Of a stretch of 64,000 nt of DNA, positions 51,020 to 60,086 are shown piece after piece (the first letter of the stretch is position 1; the number at the start of each line of letters is the position of its first letter). The stretch is from CAVXDP01 sp964562925 (GTDB lineage: Archaea > Thermoproteota > Bathyarchaeia > 40CM-2-53-6 > CAVXDP01), in contig CAZLVF010000003.1 of assembly GCA_964562925.1 (NCBI GenBank), forward strand, positions 1 through 64,000. The letters are read 5' to 3'. The notes under the pieces are model-generated. The model was given only the letters and a program-made list of their open reading frames with translations, made no database searches and had not been told where the DNA came from. A program made the position numbers and the translations under genes.

Positions 51020-52030
51020 GTGGCAATGAAAGTAGGACTGGTCATTCTCTCGCTTATCCTGATGTTGACCAGCATTCAAACACTTACAGGGGAGTCTGCG
51101 AACGCGATACCTGCTTTCATGTTGATCCGTTATGGGACCTGCAGAGATATCAATCCAATAACCGCTGAGCCAATCAGTCTTACAGACGAGTTCTCTCGAA
51201 ATGATTCAAAGATCTATGCGTGGTTCATGATTGGCTACACCTTACCAACAAATGCAACATATACTTGGAAATGGTTCGACCCTATAGGCAACCTCTATCA
51301 GGAAACCTCACTCAACCACTCGGGAAACGGACCTTGGAGCATTTACGGGGAACCGCTTGACGTAAGGACGATCCCCTTAGAAAGGAGGGTTGGGCTGTGG
51401 CACATCGACGTCTACATCGACAACATTCTCCTGTTTAGGCAGGACTTTACGATAGGAAAATATCTAGTTGTTGTCGCTGTAAAGGGCCTTCCGAAAACAC
51501 TGAAAACCACTGTCATTGTTGATGGAAGTCAGACGGAGCAGATTCAAGGATCGACAGACTATACCTTCCAGTTTGATGAAGGGACATTTCATATACTAGT
51601 ATTCGAGCGTTATGTCAGCGGAGGCGAAGGAATAAGATACGTTACCACGACGGAGGCGTTGAACATCTCAGGCCGGGAACTCGGTAAGGTCGACTACTCG
51701 GCTCAGTACTACCTTCAGGTGAACTCGCCATTCGGAAATCCGGAAGGCTCTGGATGGTACCAGAAGGGGGTTACGGCTAATTTCTCGATCACTTCCCCGA
51801 CATATGATTATTTGGCTACCAAGCACACGTTCGCGGGTTGGACTGGTGACTACATGGGCTCAGAACCGTTCGGAGCGATGGAGATGGATGGACCTAGAAC
51901 GGTTGATGCGCTATGGGAAAGCGACTACTCTCTCACGTACATTCTGCTGGGATCGATTCTAGCTATCATGATGGCTATATCCGCGGTGAAGATAAGGAGG
52001 AAGAGAGCGGCTAGAGTTAGATCTATCTAA
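51020..52030 (+). CDS. Secreted/membrane surface protein with one InlB-type repeat
   Basis: A 336-aa protein: signal peptide (about 3-27), a beta domain (about 30-150, ending FRQDFTIGKY), a carboxypeptidase-regulatory-like segment (about 155-225), one InlB-type repeat (QYYLQVNSPFGNPEGSGWY onward, about 230-305) and a C-terminal membrane helix with KIRRKR. The repeat is the same kind as the three in the M6 protease at 16046, so this is a third member of the local surface-protein set. The role is unknown; adhesion or matrix contact is typical of such repeats. Confidence 0.78.
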   Translation: MAMKVGLVILSLILMLTSIQTLTGESANAIPAFMLIRYGTCRDINPITAEPISLTDEFSRNDSKIYAWFMIGYTLPTNATYTWKWFDPIGNLYQETSLNHSGNGPWSIYGEPLDVRTIPLERRVGLWHIDVYIDNILLFRQDFTIGKYLVVVAVKGLPKTLKTTVIVDGSQTEQIQGSTDYTFQFDEGTFHILVFERYVSGGEGIRYVTTTEALNISGRELGKVDYSAQYYLQVNSPFGNPEGSGWYQKGVTANFSITSPTYDYLATKHTFAGWTGDYMGSEPFGAMEMDGPRTVDALWESDYSLTYILLGSILAIMMAISAVKIRRKRAARVRSI

Positions 52031-52046
52031 TATTCCTCTTCTGATC

Positions 52047-53123
52047 CTACTCCATCTTCCAGTAGGGCGATAGCGCCTCCTTCGCTTCTTCCACCGCCAA
52101 CTCAACACTTCTCATTACGGTCGGCAGCGTCTTCCGAGTTTTGTCATTGGGATCATAAGACACTCCAGCCATAGCAGAGAGAGTAGCCAGAGCAGCGTCT
52201 GGCAGGATTTTTCCATAGCCTCCCTCAAGCGTTACGACGCATCTCCCTTGACACAGAGAACTGGCTAATCGTATGGTTGAGTTGAAGAGATCCCTGAAGC
52301 CTTGGGCTGAGAGGTCCATGCCAGTAATCGGGTCGTCGTGAAGCGCATCAAAACCGACAGAGGCCAAAATCCATTCTGGGTCGAACTGTTCTGCAATGGG
52401 TTCAACTATGTCGGCCATAGCTTTCGCGTATGCGTCGTCGCTGCTCCCAGGTGGTAAGGGAATGTTTACAGTGTATCCTACTCCTTCACCTTCTCCCATC
52501 TCGTTTATTGATCCTGTACCCGGGTATAGTGTTCTTCCATCTTGATGGATGCTTAAATACATCACACTTGAACTAGCATAGAAGATCTCTTGCGTTCCAT
52601 TTCCATGGTGGCAGTCATAATCAAGTATCAGGACCCTGTCTATTCCATGTTCGCGTCTGAGTTTCTCAGCAGCAACTGCAACATTATTGAATATGCAGAA
52701 GCCCGCTGTAGGAGCTGTTAGAGCTCTACCGCTTGCTCCTGCATGGTGTCCGGGAGGTCTTACCAGCGCGATAGCGTTTGAGAACTCTCTTGCCAATATT
52801 CTTTCACATGCCACAAGCAGACCACCAACTGCCAGTCGAGCCACATCGTAGCTTTCCGGGCAGATAGAAGTATCAGAATCTAAGTGTCTCAGTCCCTTCT
52901 CGCAACTCCTCTTCACACGCTCAACATACTCGGAACTGTGGACGAGTTCGACTTCTTCTCTAGAAGCCAGCCTAGGCTCAACCAAGGTTCCGAACGTTTT
53001 ACCTTTAGCTCTTTCCTGTTCTAGCCTCTCCATGATGCTTTGAAGTCTAGTCGGAGACTCTGGGTGAAAGTGCCCTGTATCATGTTCAAGGTACCTGCTG
53101 CTGTAGACTATAGCGGTGCCCAA
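52047..53123 (-). CDS. Histone-deacetylase-family zinc deacetylase
   Basis: A 358-aa enzyme of the arginase/deacetylase fold. RPPGHHA, LDYDCHHGNGTQ (Asp and His zinc ligands) and VGFDALHDDP (third Asp) are all present, so activity is likely. Archaeal members deacetylate proteins or acetylpolyamines. The amine metabolism at 0-8 kb makes an acetylpolyamine substrate possible, and acetylated acsA is another option; neither is shown. It lies 16 bp from the convergent surface-protein gene. Confidence 0.92.
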   Translation of the reverse strand: MGTAIVYSSRYLEHDTGHFHPESPTRLQSIMERLEQERAKGKTFGTLVEPRLASREEVELVHSSEYVERVKRSCEKGLRHLDSDTSICPESYDVARLAVGGLLVACERILAREFSNAIALVRPPGHHAGASGRALTAPTAGFCIFNNVAVAAEKLRREHGIDRVLILDYDCHHGNGTQEIFYASSSVMYLSIHQDGRTLYPGTGSINEMGEGEGVGYTVNIPLPPGSSDDAYAKAMADIVEPIAEQFDPEWILASVGFDALHDDPITGMDLSAQGFRDLFNSTIRLASSLCQGRCVVTLEGGYGKILPDAALATLSAMAGVSYDPNDKTRKTLPTVMRSVELAVEEAKEALSPYWKME

Positions 53124-53281
53124 AACCTTCAGCTCTTTGTATAATGATTCAGTAGGAAACGTACTTGGGTTATTTTAGGCATTCCGAGATCTTCTCTGGA
53201 ATTTGTCTCCAAACCTTTTCAAACCTGAACTATTATCTTCAGTTGTAGCGGTAGAGACGCTGCTGATGTGGCGGAAAAGGC

Positions 53282-54460
53282 TTGGACGTATCAGAGGAGG
53301 TTGACTTTCTATCTCGCCTAGTTGAGATCGATACAGATGCAAACACCAAGGCCGGATATGTTGAGTGCTCGAACCTTATACGAGCAGAGGCGGAAAAACT
53401 AGGGCTAAGAACTCGAGTCTATGATGCACAGGATCTATCCGATGATAAGAAACCCCGCCCCAACGTCATCGTTGACCTTGACGTTGGAGCCGACCAAACA
53501 ATCCTCCTGGCGGCGCATTATGACGTTGTACCCGCCGGAACAGGTTGGAGACATCATCCGTTTCAAACTGAAATTGTTGGGGACCGTGTGTATGGCCGCG
53601 GGACCAGTGATGATAAGGGAGCCATAGTTGCAGCGCTTTCAGCGATGGACGAACTGTCTCATACGAAGGGTAAGGTGAACCTCTCGCTTCTTGCCACACC
53701 TGATGAAGAGGTTGGTGGCAGGCTAGGTTTAGGTTACTTGGTAAATGAGGTGGGCATTGGAGGAGACGCAGTCGTGATACTTGACGCTGGGCCTGAAGTG
53801 ATCTCTGTGGGGGCTAGTGGTGTGGTCTGGGGAAGGGTTCTTGCAAAGGGGAGGCAAGGCCATGCTGGTTATCCTCATAAGGCTCTCAACGCCATTGACC
53901 TAGGGCTGCCTCTACTCGTGCGGCTTTCAAGGTACTCTAAGGTGCGAGAGAAGGCCCGGTCAAGGATCTTGGCACCTCCGGGTTCCCCTCACAAGTTCAT
54001 TCATGGAAGGTTTTCTTTGACCATGTTGAGGTCAGGCGACAAAGAGAACATTATCCCAGGCTTGTGTGAGGCACGATTCGACCTCAGAATTAACCCGGAT
54101 GAAGACTCTGCCAAGGCGAAGCGGGATTTCAAGGTGTACTTCTCCAAGTTGGTACGGAAGCAGAGAGTAAGGGCCAGTCTAGAGTTCACCGCGACCAATC
54201 CAAACTATTTTACGGATCCTGCGGAACACGTTGTCAAGAGCTTTCTTCGGGCAGTGAAATTGACTTCAGGGAGATCCTTGCCCGTCGCTGGCGAGTTTGG
54301 AGGCAATGACGGACATTACTTTGCTAGAGCGGGTGTTCCTGTTGTATGCTTTGGTCTTTCACGATCTGACTGTGGAGTTCATGGTGTCGACGAGTTCGTG
54401 TACGTCAAGGATCTAGCCCTTGTAAAAAAAGCAATCATCAATCTTTGCAAAGTATGGTAG
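53282..54460 (+). CDS. M20-family metallopeptidase/deacylase (ArgE/DapE-like)
   Basis: A 392-aa dizinc enzyme of the M20 family. AAHYDVVPAG gives the first His/Asp, GRGTSDDKGA the bridging Asp, TPDEEVGG the catalytic Glu pair, and the C-terminal ligand region is present; a dimerisation lid domain lies between (about 180-290). The family removes acyl groups from amino acids or cleaves dipeptides. TTG start. The substrate cannot be told from the sequence. Confidence 0.9.
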   Translation: MDVSEEVDFLSRLVEIDTDANTKAGYVECSNLIRAEAEKLGLRTRVYDAQDLSDDKKPRPNVIVDLDVGADQTILLAAHYDVVPAGTGWRHHPFQTEIVGDRVYGRGTSDDKGAIVAALSAMDELSHTKGKVNLSLLATPDEEVGGRLGLGYLVNEVGIGGDAVVILDAGPEVISVGASGVVWGRVLAKGRQGHAGYPHKALNAIDLGLPLLVRLSRYSKVREKARSRILAPPGSPHKFIHGRFSLTMLRSGDKENIIPGLCEARFDLRINPDEDSAKAKRDFKVYFSKLVRKQRVRASLEFTATNPNYFTDPAEHVVKSFLRAVKLTSGRSLPVAGEFGGNDGHYFARAGVPVVCFGLSRSDCGVHGVDEFVYVKDLALVKKAIINLCKVW

Positions 54461-54518
54461 GGTCTCACGACGGCCCGGGAGAGTTCAGGGTGAGTTTGGA
54501 TCGGGCGTTGCCCGCTGC

Positions 54519-54764
54519 CTATTTGCCTTCCATAACTATCATCGTAAGAGTGCTTCTAACGTACCCTAGTCTTCGAATCTTTGTCACTACCACTTCCTTG
54601 AGTTCTCGAACGTCGCCAGTCTCCACCTTGGCAACGATGTCATATACGCCATAGACGAAGTAGGCTTCTTTCACGGCGGGGACCTTTCTCAGCTCTCCCA
54701 AAACTTCATTCTCTTTCCCAACGTCCGCGTTTATTAGAACATATGCCATGGCCATTATGGTCAT
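54519..54764 (-). CDS. Stand-alone Lrp/AsnC ligand-binding (RAM) domain
   Basis: An 81-aa protein with only the RAM fold (AYVLINADVGKENEVLGEL, GVYDIVAKVETGDV). The frame opens at 54785, but a minus-strand TATA-like CTATAATTAG near 54790-54800 implies that transcription begins close to the ATG at 54764, so the later start is chosen. It is a distant paralogue of the protein at 47412. Confidence 0.8.
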   Translation of the reverse strand: MTIMAMAYVLINADVGKENEVLGELRKVPAVKEAYFVYGVYDIVAKVETGDVRELKEVVVTKIRRLGYVRSTLTMIVMEGK

Positions 54765-54936
54765 CTGCCGGAATGTATTTTTCAACTCTAATTATAGCTT
54801 TTCGATTGAACGATTAACGGTTTCCTCTTCGGACCGAATCAGAGCTTAGCTCAACTATGCCAGCTGTACGGGAAACTCTATTATGCATAATGATCGAAGA
54901 GCCAGGGCGACGCGGTGCCTCCGCCGGTTTGGGTAG

Positions 54937-55494
54937 CTACACCGTTTCCACTAGCCAACTCTCTATTTCGGGAAGGTTTCTCGTGACGTAGAGAATACCG
55001 CAGATACTTTTCGCATCTTTGATAGTTCCTTGCACGATCATATTCACAGCCTCTCCAACTCTTACAGTAATCGTTTTCATGAACTCGTCAGATTCTGTGC
55101 GTCGACCAACATACTTCAGGCCAGCGGCTACATACTCATGGATTAACTCGTTACTGTAACCTGGAGCTACGTAGCAACTAAACATTCTCTTCATCCTATT
55201 CGCCTTATACCCCGTTTCCTCAACGAGTTCTCTACTGGCACATCGCCGAGGCTTTTCGCCCTTCTCAAGTGTTCCTGCAGGAATCTCTAGAAGCCATCCG
55301 TCGACCGAATGTCTCAACTGTTTGACCATGAGGATGCTAGAATGATCTTTAAAGGCAACAATGGCGACTGCGCCTGGATGTTTAACAACCTCGCGGCGCG
55401 CCACACGTCCATCTGGCAGCCTAACTTCATCCACCCTAAACCTTAACACTTTGCCATCGTAGATCCTATGGGATCTGACAACTTTTCCAATCAA
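54937..55494 (-). CDS. Nudix hydrolase, ADP-ribose pyrophosphatase-like
   Basis: A 185-aa Nudix enzyme. The Nudix box runs from GTLEKGEKP through ASRELVEETGYKA and is complete. The upstream segment VLMVKQLRHSVDGWLLEIPAG is that of ADP-ribose pyrophosphatases, which recycle ADP-ribose to AMP and ribose 5-phosphate. The small helical gene at 55575 lies upstream on the same strand. Confidence 0.9.
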   Translation of the reverse strand: MIGKVVRSHRIYDGKVLRFRVDEVRLPDGRVARREVVKHPGAVAIVAFKDHSSILMVKQLRHSVDGWLLEIPAGTLEKGEKPRRCASRELVEETGYKANRMKRMFSCYVAPGYSNELIHEYVAAGLKYVGRRTESDEFMKTITVRVGEAVNMIVQGTIKDAKSICGILYVTRNLPEIESWLVETV

Positions 55495-55574
55495 ATTGCG
55501 GATCTCCTAGAAGGGGTCTGTCGCCAAGACTTGCATTCAACGGTCCGGCTCTTCCATACTCACAAAATGACCGG

Positions 55575-55838
55575 TCATATCTGCATCGGTTTCTCCCCGA
55601 GAATTTCCTCAAGGGCGGCGACTCTTCCTATAGCCATCGCTCTGACTATATTGTCTGATGGTGTGCCCCCGTTCGGTATCTTCTTCACGTACTCTTGTTT
55701 AATCTCCTTCACGAAACCATCGAATAGGTTCCAGAATTCAGTTACCTCCGGACTCTTGAGCACAAGCTCTTTGCTCTCGACTGGAATCATTCTTTGAAAC
55801 TCTGATCGTAGAACCTTCAAGTTCAATTTCAATCGCAA
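55575..55838 (-). CDS. Small helical protein of unknown function
   Basis: An 87-aa, mostly helical, charged protein (EFWNLFDGFVKEIKQEYVKK; GRVAALEEILGEK). It is 80 bp upstream of the Nudix gene on the same strand. The even composition suggests a real gene, but no family is recognised. Confidence 0.55.
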   Translation of the reverse strand: MRLKLNLKVLRSEFQRMIPVESKELVLKSPEVTEFWNLFDGFVKEIKQEYVKKIPNGGTPSDNIVRAMAIGRVAALEEILGEKPMQI

Positions 55839-55982
55839 TCACTGTCAGAGAACATGAGAATCAGTGATTTAAACAGGCAGGCCAGTTTCCGTCTAGTATT
55901 CTGTTGCTGGATTCTTGGACTTCAAAAGCTTTAAGCGAATGCCGGGGCCAGTCTGTACAACCTGAACGAAGGTTCCTACCCC

Positions 55983-57116
55983 ATGCAGAGCCTGAAGGAT
56001 CTAGAGGTCGGTACGCTGAGAAGTGAGCCGGTCACCATTCCACCAGCCCTTTCTGTATCTAAGCTCATCGGAACCTTGAAGGAATATGATGCATACGAAG
56101 CGTTTGTAGTTGAGGCATCAAGAATTGGAATGGTCACGATGCGCGACATACTAAGAGTGAAGAACGTTTCAACAAGAAAGATTTCTACAATTGTTACGTA
56201 TATACCCAAATTGTCATCCGAACAGAAGGTTGGCGAAGCTGCTAGAATAATGTCTGACTATAGGATCAGAGCTCTCCCGATAGTATACGGGCACGATTTT
56301 GTGGGCGTAGTTCAGGCCCGATCGATCCTGACAGCGTCGAAAAAGTCCGAGATATGGAACATCCAGGTGGAGAAGGCTATGAAAGCACATCCTGTGACCC
56401 TAGACGAGCCAGCCTCAACCATGAAAGCTAGAAATCTGATGGTTAGAAGAGACATCGATCACCTTCCTGTGATGGGACAGAGGGGATTGCACGGTATGCT
56501 GACTTCCAGCCACATCGTCTTTCATATGGTTCCACCCGAATCTCCTAGAAAGGATGCTAGGATACCTGAAAGCCAACGTAGACTCGATATGCCGGTCAAA
56601 GCTTTAATGGATCGAGATCCGATCTGTTGCAACGCAGGTGACAGGATAAACGCGGTTCTTGATTTGATGACGCAAAGAAATGCTGACTATTGCTTGGTGA
56701 AGCTTTGGGAAGAACTTCAAGGTATTCTAACGTATAGAGACTTGATGAGTCTCCTCGTAGAGAAGCCTGAGAGCCGCATTCCAGTATATATCGTGGGTCT
56801 TCCGCAAGACCCTTTTGAAGCTGAAACGGCAAAAGCAAAGTTCATCAGGATAGTGAACTCGATAAGCAGAAGCTTTCCATCCATTGAGGAGGCGCGATCC
56901 AAGATAAAAACTGAGGAACGTAAAGGCAAGGAGAGACGGAGATATGAGGTTAGCGTCACTATCAAAACAACTAAGAGAGTGTACAGTTACTCAGAGACTG
57001 GTTGGGATCTTCCTGGTATCTACGACACTATTTCGTCAAGGTTGAAGAGACTGATGTCCGAGAAACCTTCTAGAAAGGCGGCAGATGTGCGCGGAATTCG
57101 TCCCAACATAGAATAG
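55983..57116 (+). CDS. Four-CBS-domain protein with hibernation-factor-like C-terminus
   Basis: A 377-aa protein with four CBS motifs (two Bateman modules, about residues 10-265), which bind adenine nucleotides. The last 100 residues (RRRYEVSVTIKTTKRVYSY, DLPGIYDTISSRLKRLM) look like the small alpha/beta fold of ribosome hibernation factors (HPF/YfiA). CBS-containing ribosome-binding factors occur in archaea, so nucleotide-controlled ribosome silencing is a reasonable hypothesis. It is a single transcription unit with a TATA-like CTTTAAG near 55930. Confidence 0.75.
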   Translation: MQSLKDLEVGTLRSEPVTIPPALSVSKLIGTLKEYDAYEAFVVEASRIGMVTMRDILRVKNVSTRKISTIVTYIPKLSSEQKVGEAARIMSDYRIRALPIVYGHDFVGVVQARSILTASKKSEIWNIQVEKAMKAHPVTLDEPASTMKARNLMVRRDIDHLPVMGQRGLHGMLTSSHIVFHMVPPESPRKDARIPESQRRLDMPVKALMDRDPICCNAGDRINAVLDLMTQRNADYCLVKLWEELQGILTYRDLMSLLVEKPESRIPVYIVGLPQDPFEAETAKAKFIRIVNSISRSFPSIEEARSKIKTEERKGKERRRYEVSVTIKTTKRVYSYSETGWDLPGIYDTISSRLKRLMSEKPSRKAADVRGIRPNIE

Positions 57117-57226
57117 AAAGAGCTTCGTTCCCTTTCTGACTGGATGTTCGCCGAATAATCTTTCATTATTCGATGATCCTTTGCCGTTGGAGAGCATTAA
57201 CAGCTTAACAAAGAGCCGGTCTATAG

Positions 57227-58174
57227 ATGCATGGACGGTTCTCATTTGCAGGAGGAAAGGCGACCAAGCTCTCCAAGTATGGTTCCACATCAGGCGAACG
57301 GATCCGCCGGGCAGTGGTGTCTGCCACACTTTGTTCAGCTAACAAGCTCGAGTACCATCTGATAGATTCAGAGTGGAAATGGCATTACCTAATGTCCCAC
57401 GAGGCCCAGCAGCTTTTGGATGCCTCGCCTGGATTGACGACGGTGTTGACCTTCTCTTCTAGGCATCTGAATTCTCTTCGGATAGTGAGGCAGACTGTTC
57501 AGTCGCTAAAGACTGGAGAGGGTTTGGCCCTTAACTTGGTGGTAGGCAACAAGGCCTACATGACTGATAGAGAGGCGCGAAGACCACCCGTCAGGACGCT
57601 TGTTGACATGGTAAAATTTGCCAAACGCAACTTCTCTTATGTTCCAACATTCATTGGAACTGAGGGGCTAACAAGAAAGGCTGTAGAGTTGGCCGAACAA
57701 TATGACCTCGTGCCTATGCTCCTCCTCGACAAGACTTTGGAAAAGAGCATGAAGGTTATCAGGGATTACAGCGGTATGAAACGTGTCGCTCTCTATGTTC
57801 CCTACTTGGTGTCAAGCAACTATCCACGACTGCTTCATGACATACTCTACCGTCTCTCAGGCTACATACTCAGGAGAACTTGGGTGCAGAAAGAAATGAG
57901 ACGCCTCGGATATGAACCGACCCTGAGAACATTGGGAGCTGTCATCCAAGAGAAAAAACCGCTCTCTCCTCGTTTGATGTCAAGCGAGTTGGGTATCTTT
58001 CTGAAGAAAGCTGCGTCGACACTCACCATATATGGAACGCCTGATGCTGTAGCGGAAAGGATGAGATTCCTTAAGAATCTCGGAATCACAACTGTATTTG
58101 GCTTTCCTATCAAAGAGAATGAACAACAAATAGTAACGTTTGGAGAATGTGTAAGAAAGACAAACATATCCTAG
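57227..58174 (+). CDS. Luciferase-like (LLM) flavin/F420-dependent oxidoreductase-like protein
   Basis: A 315-aa TIM-barrel protein resembling LLM/Mer-type F420 enzymes: TTVLTFSSRHLNSLRIVRQT and GLALNLVVGNKA early, and a late YGTPDAVAERMRFLKNLGI helix. Several expected cofactor positions differ, so it may be a divergent or inactive member. The first 30 residues fit poorly and the true start may be later. Function not assigned. Confidence 0.6.
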   Translation: MHGRFSFAGGKATKLSKYGSTSGERIRRAVVSATLCSANKLEYHLIDSEWKWHYLMSHEAQQLLDASPGLTTVLTFSSRHLNSLRIVRQTVQSLKTGEGLALNLVVGNKAYMTDREARRPPVRTLVDMVKFAKRNFSYVPTFIGTEGLTRKAVELAEQYDLVPMLLLDKTLEKSMKVIRDYSGMKRVALYVPYLVSSNYPRLLHDILYRLSGYILRRTWVQKEMRRLGYEPTLRTLGAVIQEKKPLSPRLMSSELGIFLKKAASTLTIYGTPDAVAERMRFLKNLGITTVFGFPIKENEQQIVTFGECVRKTNIS

Positions 58175-58216
58175 GTCGGAACATTAGCAACGGGCTATGT
58201 ATGTGGGACAGCAACT

Positions 58217-58633
58217 TTGAAAGCCTCATTTCGTGAAATCGAGATCTCGACAGATAGAAGGCGACAGCTGGTAGACATTACCGACAGTGTCGAAAAAACT
58301 GTGAGGGAAAGCGGGGTCGAGAATGGAATATGCCTAGTTCATACACTCCATTCGACAACCGCCATCGTGATTAACGAACATGAAAGCGGTTTAATGAATG
58401 ACATATTGGCCAAAATAGCAACAGACTATCCGCCTAGAGTAGGATGACATCACGACAGGGTTGACGACAATGCCGACGCGCATCTCGCCTCTGCCTTCAC
58501 TGGTCCGTCAAGGGCTCTGCCCGTGAGAGCCAAGCGTCTTGTTCGAGGAACTTGGCAGAACATATTCTTTCTCGAGTTGGATGGCCCGAGAGCAGGGAGA
58601 AGAATACTCGTCGAAGTCTTGGAATCGCAGTGA
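58217..58633 (+). pseudogene. YjbQ/UPF0047 gene interrupted by one in-frame TGA
   Basis: A full-length YjbQ gene (138 codons plus stop) except for TGA at 58445-58447. Before it the frame reads LHSTTAIVINEHESGLMNDIL...YPPRVG; after it, in the same frame, HHDRVDDNADAHLASAF, then GTWQNIFFLELDGPR to the end at 58633. Relatives carry an aromatic residue (Trp or Tyr) at the TGA position, so a single TGG-to-TGA change would explain it. Family members have thiamine phosphate synthase side activity. Sequence error, recent inactivation or readthrough are all possible. Confidence 0.85.
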
Positions 58634-58746
58634 CTTCTGAACGTATTTTCGGCCACGGCGCGTAGCAACCATAAAAGTGACTTGGAAAGACGCGAATCCT
58701 TATCGGAAGCCTTGCTTTGCATCTACGCTCTTTCGAGACGTTAGGG

Positions 58747-58754
58747 TTATATAT
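58747..58754 (+). promoter_or_regulatory. TATA box of the wHTH regulator gene
   Basis: TTATATAT, directly abutting the first operator palindrome; 35 bp before the ATG. Confidence 0.6.
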
Positions 58755-58783
58755 TACCTATAGGTAAGGTTACCTAAAGGTAA
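58754..58783. promoter_or_regulatory. Two tandem palindromic operators TTACCTWWAGGTAA
   Basis: TTACCTATAGGTAA (58754-58767) and TTACCTAAAGGTAA (58770-58783) are near-perfect 14-bp palindromes, 16 bp centre to centre, filling the space between TATA box and start codon of a wHTH gene. The position predicts autorepression by two dimers. Confidence 0.8.
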
Positions 58784-58788
58784 CATCA

Positions 58789-59229
58789 ATGACCCTCAAA
58801 CTCCAACTCGTCAAAGGTAGCCGTATTCTATGCGAGGTGCCTTTGTCAGTTGGCGAGTGGACTAGGCATAGTCTTGAGCTCGAGATCCATGAGATGCAGA
58901 GAGAACTTGAGAACTTCGCTAAGGTGATGGGGGTTCTCGGCAACGCGAATAGAGTGCGGATGGTGGCGCGGCTGATGGAAGACGGCGACTTTACACTGGG
59001 TTTCAAAGACTTCATTGAAGAACTCGGCTTGAACCCGAAACTCGTGAGAGAACATGCCAAGAGATTGAGTGAAGCAGGTTTTCTAGAGTCGCCGCAAAGG
59101 GGAAAGTATAGTCTTTCTCCTTTAGGACGCATAAGATTCCTAGCCGTAGGACCAGGAATGCGAAGAATACTTCAAGAGATCAGCGACCAGCTCGAGACAA
59201 TTGAGGAGCTAGGGCCTAGGAGAAAATAG
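58789..59229 (+). CDS. ArsR-like winged-helix repressor, probably autoregulated
   Basis: A 146-aa DNA-binding protein. A helical N-terminus (residues 1-45) precedes a wHTH: VMGVLGNANRVRMVARLM, then LNPKLVREHAKRLSEAGFLE as recognition helix, and RGKYSLSPLGR as wing. The two palindromes just upstream are probably its own operators. It is followed by the HExxH gene 54 bp later, possibly cotranscribed. The inducing signal is unknown; no cluster of metal-binding cysteines is present. Confidence 0.8.
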   Translation: MTLKLQLVKGSRILCEVPLSVGEWTRHSLELEIHEMQRELENFAKVMGVLGNANRVRMVARLMEDGDFTLGFKDFIEELGLNPKLVREHAKRLSEAGFLESPQRGKYSLSPLGRIRFLAVGPGMRRILQEISDQLETIEELGPRRK

Positions 59230-59283
59230 GGGCATTGCGTGTGAGGTGAGCATTGTACGGACCACTTTGAGCCTTCCGACCTT

Positions 59284-59763
59284 TTGAACGAGATTCAGGA
59301 AATTCTAGAAACTATCTTCCATGAAGTCTCGCCATATGATCCTCAAACGACCAGTAGATACGTTGAAGATCTTGACCGATCTCGAAGCATACCAGAAATC
59401 CTTGATATAGTGAGGGCTACTGTTCAGGAGACCCTCGGCGAGGCGAGGCCAGACGTGACGCTCGGTTTTCAGAATCTTCCGTTGCGGATAGGTGCGTATC
59501 ATCGCGTCGGATCAGACTGGATCGTTATGAACAGGCGCCTCCTCGACCTAGCCTCGAGTCGTTTACCGTCTCAGAGGGAAATGAACTCCTTTATCTTCTC
59601 GATAATGTTGCATGAGTATCTTCACGCCCTAGGTTACCTGAACGAGTATCAGGTTAGACGATTGGTCTATGAGATATCGAGGCGAAACCTCGGAGAAGTC
59701 CACCCTGCGACAAGAATCGCGAGACTTGGCCCTTGGGAAGCTCTTCTCAACCAAGCAGACTAA
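59284..59763 (+). CDS. Small putative zinc metalloprotease
   Basis: A 159-aa protein with SIMLHEYLHALGYLNEY, a classic HExxH zinc site with following Gly-Tyr, preceded by a helical region (GEARPDVTLGFQNLP). It resembles compact archaeal zincins. TTG start. It follows the wHTH repressor on the same strand, so it may be the regulated gene. The third metal ligand is not obvious. It has no signal peptide. Confidence 0.65.
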   Translation: MNEIQEILETIFHEVSPYDPQTTSRYVEDLDRSRSIPEILDIVRATVQETLGEARPDVTLGFQNLPLRIGAYHRVGSDWIVMNRRLLDLASSRLPSQREMNSFIFSIMLHEYLHALGYLNEYQVRRLVYEISRRNLGEVHPATRIARLGPWEALLNQAD

Positions 59764-59810
59764 CACTTGAAAGGGGTCTCTTTGAATCCGTCCCCTCTGA
59801 GGCAGAGTGT

Positions 59811-60017
59811 TCAGCCTATCCTTGCGCCGCATCGATCGCAGAACGAACTTCCATAAGCGACTTTGTTTCCGCAACCCCTGCACGTTATCTGGTGTCCGGT
59901 AAAGGTTCGGCTTTGCGGAAGGTAGGGCGTGGGCACCCTAGCCGAAGGTATTCTCCCAGCTCTGAAGAGACAGTTCAATTCCCAGTTGGCACGAGCGAGG
60001 CGTTCTCTGATACCCAT
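59811..60017 (-). CDS. Small zinc-ribbon ORF, perhaps a gene remnant
   Basis: A 68-aa minus-strand frame ending in CRGCGNKVAYGSSFCDRCG, a convincing zinc ribbon of the type seen at 38.5-41 kb. The N-terminal 40 residues are arginine-rich and atypical, so it may be the tail of a decayed gene. Real translation is uncertain. Confidence 0.45.
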   Translation of the reverse strand: MGIRERLARANWELNCLFRAGRIPSARVPTPYLPQSRTFTGHQITCRGCGNKVAYGSSFCDRCGARIG

Positions 60018-60086
60018 TCTGACACACTCCCTTCGTATTTGTCAATGCGAAAAGCCCTGTTAGCTAAGAAAGCTCTAACATCTTAT

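Noticed and set aside
58445..58447. Selenocysteine or reassigned TGA in YjbQ
   Set aside because: YjbQ proteins are not known selenoproteins, no stem-loop of SECIS type was seen after the gene, and many genes here end with TGA. A point change or sequence error is simpler.
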